Shown: piece after piece, positions 41,562-45,711 of the stretch
How the letters are laid out: the number at the start of each line of letters is the position of its first letter
Numbering within the stretch: the first letter of the stretch is position 1
Source: Bacteroidota bacterium
GTDB taxonomy: Bacteria; Bacteroidota; Bacteroidia; Palsa-948
DNA length: 45,711 nt
Direction: 5' to 3'
Assembly (NCBI GenBank): GCA_016195025.1
Contig: JACQAL010000025.1
Span: 1-45,711 of the forward strand
Program-made: the position numbers and the translations under genes
Notes under the pieces: model-generated
Told to the model about the DNA's origin: nothing
Database searches by the model: none
The model's input: only the letters and a program-made list of their open reading frames with translations

Positions 41562-42668
41562 TCAGAGTTTGATAAATTTAATTTGCTTTTTAAAAGAAGA
41601 AGAATTCAGGTTGAACAAATACACTCCCTGCGGAAGAGCGCCTACATCAAAAACCCAATATCCTTCTCCTTTAATAATATGAACTGCCCGGGCTACCACA
41701 CGCTGCGCGAATAAATTGAATATTTCCACCTGCATATCTTTTTCCTCATCGCTGTAAAAATTCAGGAACAACTCATTTTCTGCAGGGTTGGGCGAAATAA
41801 AAATATCAGGCGGATGCAAATTATCGGAAATGGAAATAACAGATGAATACGTGAAGTCGCCATTGAAATCGGTTTGTTTCAACCGGTAATAAGTAATTGA
41901 CGGATACGGCTTGGCATCAGTTGCCGAGTAATGTAAAAAGGCGCTGCTGTTGCCTGCTCCTTTTATTCTGGTAAGTTCTGTAAATGAAATTCCATCGGCA
42001 GAGCGTTCGAGTGTGAAGAAGTCATTGCCGATTTCCGATGCGGTTATCCAGTCAAGAATATTTCCTGTTTCTGATTTTTTTCCGGTGAAGGAAAGCATTT
42101 CGATCGGAAGTGCTGAAATCGTCTGTGTGCCACCTACGAGATTTGTTCCATACGTATTTGTTCCGGTAATGGTTGTATTGGCTTGAGTGATTTGGTTACA
42201 GATGATAGTATGACCGTTAACAGCTCCTGCAGCAATATCTACAGTTATATAAAAGGCATGGGATGAACCCGTAGCTATACTAATACCCAATGCGCTGAAG
42301 GTATGAGAACCGGGTCCCAGAGTTGTAGTTATGGTGGAGCCGCGCTGAACCTGAGATCCTGAAGGGAAAACATCGAAGTTACACTCCCAGAATTTAAAGT
42401 TGACGATGTCAGTGGCAACATAAGAACCTGATGTTGAAAATGTGACTGCCGAAAAACTTGGACTTCCTGAGGTTACATTAAAACCCAAACCATATATAGG
42501 AACCTGTGTAGTTCCTGAACTAACAGTTGCCGCACTTATTTGCGTGCCGGTGCCGCCACCAACATTATCATGCGTGCTTTGCGTTTCAGTTTGAGAAAAA
42601 ATAAAATCGGGGAAAAGAAAACTTCCGAAGACAAATGCAAATAAATAAGAAGTAGAAACTTTTTTCAT
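41562..42668 (-). CDS. T9SS type A cargo protein
   Basis: 368 residues from the ATG at 42668 (a second ATG two codons upstream is equally possible). The signal peptide ends near DFIFSQ. Residues ~30-190 are Thr/Ser/Gly-rich beta structure with no family assigned (IYGLGFNVTSGSPSFSAVTF). ALPIEMLSFTGKKSETGNIL (~190-210) begins the common Bacteroidota fibronectin-like segment, with LERSADGISFTEL and YYRLKQTDFNGDF. A type A sorting domain ends the protein (IFISPNPAENELFLNF...EIFNLFAQRVV...LPQGVYLFNLN...IKFIKL). It is secreted; its role is unknown. It lies 37 bp upstream of the type B gene on the same strand. Confidence 0.92.
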   Translation of the reverse strand: MKKVSTSYLFAFVFGSFLFPDFIFSQTETQSTHDNVGGGTGTQISAATVSSGTTQVPIYGLGFNVTSGSPSFSAVTFSTSGSYVATDIVNFKFWECNFDVFPSGSQVQRGSTITTTLGPGSHTFSALGISIATGSSHAFYITVDIAAGAVNGHTIICNQITQANTTITGTNTYGTNLVGGTQTISALPIEMLSFTGKKSETGNILDWITASEIGNDFFTLERSADGISFTELTRIKGAGNSSAFLHYSATDAKPYPSITYYRLKQTDFNGDFTYSSVISISDNLHPPDIFISPNPAENELFLNFYSDEEKDMQVEIFNLFAQRVVARAVHIIKGEGYWVFDVGALPQGVYLFNLNSSSFKKQIKFIKL

Positions 42669-42793
42669 CGGCAAAGTGATTAGCGGTATATATTTTTCAC
42701 TTACCTAACCTCTTTTTTACGGACTTGCTCCGGAAAGGTTTCAACTAAAACTATTTTTTTCTTTTGATAATCATTTGCTTCCGGGGTAAATTG

Positions 42794-43021
42794 TTAAAAC
42801 TCTCTCAGCAGGTAGGACTTAGTATAAACCTTTCCGTTATCAATGAGCGCGGCAGAGTCGGTTTCAGCAGGAATGTTATACTGCTGCATTATTTTTTTTC
42901 CCGCTTGTGATTGCAGCGCGGCAAAGCGGAACTTCTTTTCCGTATCATGCCTGATAATGAAATTCACCCACGCGTTGCAGTAGTTGCAAACGCCATCGAA
43001 AAGGAGAACGGGGGAGTTCAT
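42794..43021 (-). pseudogene. 3'-truncated duplicate of the DUF393 gene
   Basis: Codons 1-73 match the intact gene at 37554-37943 at about 93% nucleotide identity, including the D-G-V-C-x-x-C motif. Homology stops near 42801, after the LLR codons, and the frame ends two residues later (LLREF) instead of continuing for ~55 residues. The thioredoxin-like fold would be incomplete. Immediately before its ATG the sequence is a 21-bp minisatellite, so the original promoter is lost. Confidence 0.88.
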
Positions 43022-43025
43022 GCAG

Positions 43026-43298
43026 GCAGAATCATTCTTTCATCCGACCGAACGGAAAATTCACCCGGCAGAATCACTCTTTCATCCGACCGAACGGAAA
43101 ATTCATCCGACCGAACCACTCTTTCATCCGGACGAACGGAAAATTCACCCGACCGAACAACTCTTTCATCCGACCGAACGGAAAATTCATCCGACCGAAC
43201 AACTCTTTCATCCGACCGAACAACTCTTTCATCCGGACGAACGGAAAATTCACCCGACCGAACAACTCTTTCATCCGTCTTAATCACTCTTTCAATTT
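43026..43298. repeat. 21-bp minisatellite with two alternating unit types
   Basis: Twelve 21-bp units and a degenerate thirteenth. Type 1 ends AACGGAAAATTCAYCCG, type 2 ends AACAACTCTTTCATCCG, both starting ACCG. The order is mostly alternating, with one doubled type 2 unit, which suggests a 42-bp higher-order repeat that later slipped. Most frames on both strands are open because 21 is a multiple of three. The stretch 43299-43414 to the next gene holds nothing I recognise. Confidence 0.97.
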
Positions 43299-43414
43299 TT
43301 GCACTTTCCGCGACTTTTTGGCAGGGTTTGGCAGGGAAAGAATATTTTGTAAAAGAAAAAGAGGTGAACGGAGGAGCAGGTCAACCGTTCCGGAAAGCAG
43401 AAATTGAGCAGTTT

Positions 43415-44887
43415 TTAATGCCTCACCGCAATGGAGTAGGGGTCTCTTGCGATTTCTCTCTTTTGCGGAAGCAACTCAAGTGTGTGCAGATCTATAAAAC
43501 TGACAAATCCAATTTTTCCTCCGCAAGTTGTTGTATGATGGGGCAAAGGTCCTGATAAATTTCTATTTGCAACATATACCAAACCAGTTCCATCATCAAC
43601 TCCGATTCCATGCGGATCAGATATGTTGACTCCTTTAATATTTTTTATAAAGGAGAGGGTTTGATAATTAATTACAGTTACACTGCCATTGTAAGGATAT
43701 TGAGTAGTAGGCGCATCTTTCATGCAAGTGACAAAAAGGTAAGGAGTAGAAGAATGGGTTGATAAGCTCATCTCAACAGGATAATCGCCCGTTGGAATAG
43801 TTGCTATCTGCACATCATCGCTTCTTCGCAAAACACGCACGCTCTTTGCACTGTCGCACGACACAAAATAGAGCGTGCTGTCTGGCGACCATATAATATC
43901 GTGCGGTTGAATAGGTTTTGGACCCACCGTAAATGGAGGATTGGGCTGGTCAATAGAAATATTGATTTCGCTTCCCGGATCGTTAATCGGTACTTTATAA
44001 ATATAATTCGACTGGCTTGCCCCTATATAAAGAGTATCGCCCTTAGAATTTATTGCTGTGCCGTGCGGAGTGTCAAATATTCCCGACCATGAACCAAGCG
44101 GAGCCATGTTGGATAAATTCACCGGTGTTACTCTGCCATTGGCACTCCAATCCGTTACATAAGCATATTTGGAATCATTGGAAATAGCAAATGTGTTCCA
44201 AAGACCACTCGTAATAAATGCTTCTCCGACTTTAGAATCATCTGATGTTCTGAATTTCTGCAATACACCTCCTGCAGCAAAGCAAACATACCAGTATTTA
44301 TTATCAGGTGAAAGTTTAAGCATGTGCGGTGCGGCATCAACAGCAGAACCTACCGGAATATACCGCATCTGCAAAAGCGTGGCGGCATCAAACACCGTTA
44401 CCACATCGCAGCCCTGGTTGGTAACATAAAACTTTTTGCGGCTGGGATTATCGCTCCACATGATTTTTCCTTTGGCATCGGGCGCGCCTGCGTCAATCCA
44501 CTGCATAAGGGTTCTTTGTTCTTCGGCAGAAAGAGCCGGTTGATTATAAGGCATGGTGGGTTTGTTCACAGGCGAAAGAGTGGAATCGGTGTTGGTAAAT
44601 AAAAACAACGGGCTGTACTGGTGGCTGTAGGGAATGCATACTGCGCCTCCGCGGTCGCCTGCAAATAAATCGTCCCATGTTTCAAGCGAGAGCCCGGCAC
44701 ACACGTCTTTGCTTTGTTTGTTGTGGCAGCCCTGCGTGGCGCATTTGGCAATTAGTATTTTTCCCACTTCCTGCGGATAGCCGGAGGGAGTATAATCAAG
44801 CAGCCCTTTATCCTTACGGCAGGTGAAAAAAATAACAGATGAAAAAACCATCAGGAGGAAAACAGAAAGAGAAAAACTTTTTCGCAT
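43415..44887 (-). CDS. Lipoprotein with atypical cytochrome-c-like motif and YVTN-type beta-propeller
   Basis: 490 residues. Lipobox-like SVIFFTCRKD (Cys ~23). Residues ~38-130 form a c-type-cytochrome-like domain with the spaced motif CATQGCH (C-x4-C-H) and a distal region with MPYNQPALSAEEQRTLMQWIDAGAP. The remainder (~145-490) is a YVTN/NHL-like beta-propeller (KFYVTNQGCDVVTVFDAAT, LSPDNKYWYVCF, SNDSKYAYVTDWS, SPDSTLYFVSCDS, GLVYVANRN). It probably acts at the outer membrane or cell surface; heme binding through C-x4-C-H is possible but not certain. A near-consensus TATCTTTA lies upstream on this strand. Confidence 0.85.
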   Translation of the reverse strand: MRKSFSLSVFLLMVFSSVIFFTCRKDKGLLDYTPSGYPQEVGKILIAKCATQGCHNKQSKDVCAGLSLETWDDLFAGDRGGAVCIPYSHQYSPLFLFTNTDSTLSPVNKPTMPYNQPALSAEEQRTLMQWIDAGAPDAKGKIMWSDNPSRKKFYVTNQGCDVVTVFDAATLLQMRYIPVGSAVDAAPHMLKLSPDNKYWYVCFAAGGVLQKFRTSDDSKVGEAFITSGLWNTFAISNDSKYAYVTDWSANGRVTPVNLSNMAPLGSWSGIFDTPHGTAINSKGDTLYIGASQSNYIYKVPINDPGSEINISIDQPNPPFTVGPKPIQPHDIIWSPDSTLYFVSCDSAKSVRVLRRSDDVQIATIPTGDYPVEMSLSTHSSTPYLFVTCMKDAPTTQYPYNGSVTVINYQTLSFIKNIKGVNISDPHGIGVDDGTGLVYVANRNLSGPLPHHTTTCGGKIGFVSFIDLHTLELLPQKREIARDPYSIAVRH

Positions 44888-44932
44888 AAAGAAATTTATT
44901 TGCTAAAGATAAAAAATTCCTGAAGGCAGTTG

Positions 44933-45343
44933 TTATTCTGACACAGGCAAATCAACATCTGTTTCCTGCTTGCGCTCTTTATGTTTAATTTTCACATGCA
45001 GCCCGCCCGTAACGCGCTCGTGATTGATGCTGTCATAACCCGCGCCAAAGAGAAAATAATCTCCGCATTTCAATCCTTTGCAGTGCACATGGTCTTCGCC
45101 TTGTTCGCCAATAAAATAAGTATCGTAATTGCCGGGGCTTGTGCCGGGAGAATCTTTCGCTTTGAACTTAACAAAAACAGTATCGGGCCAGCCAACATGG
45201 TTGATAATCGGCTTGGTGTGATGCTGCAGAAAAACCACCAGCGTGGCATCGCCTCCGGTTCCGGGCTTGCAGCAGGAAGAAAGAAAATAAAAAGGGATAA
45301 GGAATAGAGATATAAGGGATAAGGTTCTGAAAATTGTTTTCAT
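44933..45343 (-). CDS. Small lipoprotein of unknown function
   Basis: 136 residues. A signal peptide ends at FYFLSSCCKPG (lipidated Cys ~24). The mature part is mostly beta: ATLVVFLQHHTKPI, WPDTVFVKFKAKD, YDTYFIGEQGEDHVHCKGLKCGDYFLFG and a charged end. It has the look of an Ig-like or transthyretin-like fold (~100 residues), with no family named. A good promoter sits upstream and the YVTN lipoprotein follows 45 bp downstream; the two may form one envelope-associated transcription unit. Confidence 0.8.
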   Translation of the reverse strand: MKTIFRTLSLISLFLIPFYFLSSCCKPGTGGDATLVVFLQHHTKPIINHVGWPDTVFVKFKAKDSPGTSPGNYDTYFIGEQGEDHVHCKGLKCGDYFLFGAGYDSINHERVTGGLHVKIKHKERKQETDVDLPVSE

Positions 45344-45356
45344 AAAAAGATTTCGG

Positions 45357-45387
45357 CAAATGTAGGATAACTTTTTTTGTATGCAAA
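45357..45387 (-). promoter_or_regulatory. Promoter of the small lipoprotein gene
   Basis: On the minus strand TTTG (45387-45384), a 19-base spacer and TACATTTG (45364-45357), an exact TAnnTTTG, 13 bases before the ATG at 45343. Confidence 0.75.
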
Positions 45388-45430
45388 AACAAACTGAGCC
45401 ACACGCTCTGCTCAGCGCTTGTTTTTTTTC
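45384..45430. terminator. Possible bidirectional terminator
   Basis: CTGAGC (45394-45399) and GCTCAG (45410-45415) form a 6-bp stem. Runs of T follow on the plus strand (to 45430), and a TTTGTTTTT run follows on the minus strand. The stem is short, so this is tentative. Confidence 0.4.
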
Positions 45431-45503
45431 TTGTTCCTGGCGTATAACAAATTTTCAATTCAAATTATGCGCACTTGCGCATAAAAGCAAAAGTAGTGTT
45501 CTC

Positions 45504-45511
45504 TAACTTTG
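45504..45511 (+). promoter_or_regulatory. Orphan -7 element near the right edge
   Basis: TAACTTTG, an exact TAnnTTTG, but without TTTG upstream. Downstream there is only a short 18-codon ORF (from 45527) and non-coding-looking sequence. It could drive an RNA or a gene beyond the window. Confidence 0.35.
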
Positions 45512-45664
45512 CAGATTTTTTTCCTCATGTTGCAGGCATTCTTAAATTGTAGGACTTTCGCAAGATTAGTGAAAATGAGTTAGGGTGCATTCAAGGCCTT
45601 AGCGCAACAAGGCGATTTTTGGTTTAGAGTTTAAAGTTACATTTTTTGTTTTAGAGCAACAGTA

Positions 45665-45708
45665 TTAATGTTCAGAATAACTCGTGGCGAGTTATTACCG
45701 AACATTAA
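45665..45708. repeat. Near-perfect palindrome at the right edge
   Basis: TTAATGTTC-AG-AATAACTCG, loop TGG, CGAGTTATT-AC-CGAACATTAA: arms of about 20 bp with one small mismatch. The preceding 45431-45664 contains no gene I can support. Confidence 0.85.
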
Positions 45709-45711
45709 CAC

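Noticed and set aside
42911-43555. 214-residue plus-strand ORF spanning the truncated DUF393 copy and minisatellite
   Set aside because: It is antisense to a recognisable gene fragment and consists mainly of the tandem repeat, so it is an artefact of the 21-bp period.
45526-45583. 18-codon ORF after the orphan -7 element as a second leader peptide
   Set aside because: It has no run of one amino acid type and no terminator/anti-terminator pair follows.

Overview
The window comes from a Bacteroidota chromosome, probably an uncultivated relative of the Flavobacteriales/Sphingobacteriales. Evidence: four type IX secretion (T9SS) cargo proteins with type A or B C-terminal sorting domains, a PorX response regulator, a PorP/SprF membrane protein, an LpxC-FabZ fusion, and many promoters fitting the phylum-specific -33 TTTG / -7 TAnnTTTG pattern. 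Shine-Dalgarno sequences are essentially absent. No rRNA, tRNA or CRISPR was seen.

Layout. 1-4.1 kb: a Kelch-type T9SS protein cut by the left edge, a small XRE regulator, a 21-bp minisatellite, an unknown protein and a second Kelch T9SS protein. 4.1-9.5 kb (minus): HD-domain protein, lpxD, lpxC-fabZ, lpxA, the early lipid A operon. 9.65-14 kb (plus): porX, a SiaC-like protein, tsaE, alanine dehydrogenase and a DUF4258 protein. 14-22.1 kb: proline dehydrogenase, divergent from an aromatic amino acid operon (leader peptide, pheA, aminotransferase, tyrA, DAHP synthase-chorismate mutase, aroB, aroA). 22.1-29.6 kb: sppA, folK, a deoxynucleoside kinase, a TPR/OmpA-like lipoprotein, two tandem SPOR-domain paralogues and a SpoU-type methyltransferase. 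29.7-32.9 kb: mutS-msrB. 32.9-37.5 kb (minus): a glutathionylspermidine-synthase-like ATP-grasp enzyme with a lipoprotein, and a porin/four-helix-bundle/ammonium-transporter group. 37.5-45.3 kb (minus): a DUF393 protein, PorP with its type B cargo, a type A cargo, a truncated DUF393 copy with a second 21-bp minisatellite, a cytochrome-like beta-propeller lipoprotein and a small lipoprotein.

Two things stand out. First, an apparently complete transcription attenuator precedes pheA. An 18-codon, nearly leaderless peptide gene has a Tyr-Phe-Trp-Phe-Tyr run, a GGGAGGG anti-terminator strand and a GAAA-looped terminator, so aromatic amino acid supply probably controls the whole operon.

Second, the chromosome is full of short palindromic and heptanucleotide repeats that have entered housekeeping genes without breaking the frame (lpxD, pheA twice, the aminotransferase, aroB, sppA, the nucleoside kinase, the SpoU methyltransferase, mutS, and probably the porP signal peptide). 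One palindrome family exists as roughly 115-bp cargo-free hairpins and also as a version whose two arms bracket a GxxExxY (PD-(D/E)XK-like) ORF that is now fused to LpxD. A four-helix-bundle (S23-type) gene sits between different inverted arms in the porin-amt group. These look like small cassette elements, possibly with the GxxExxY protein as the active partner; that last step is inference.
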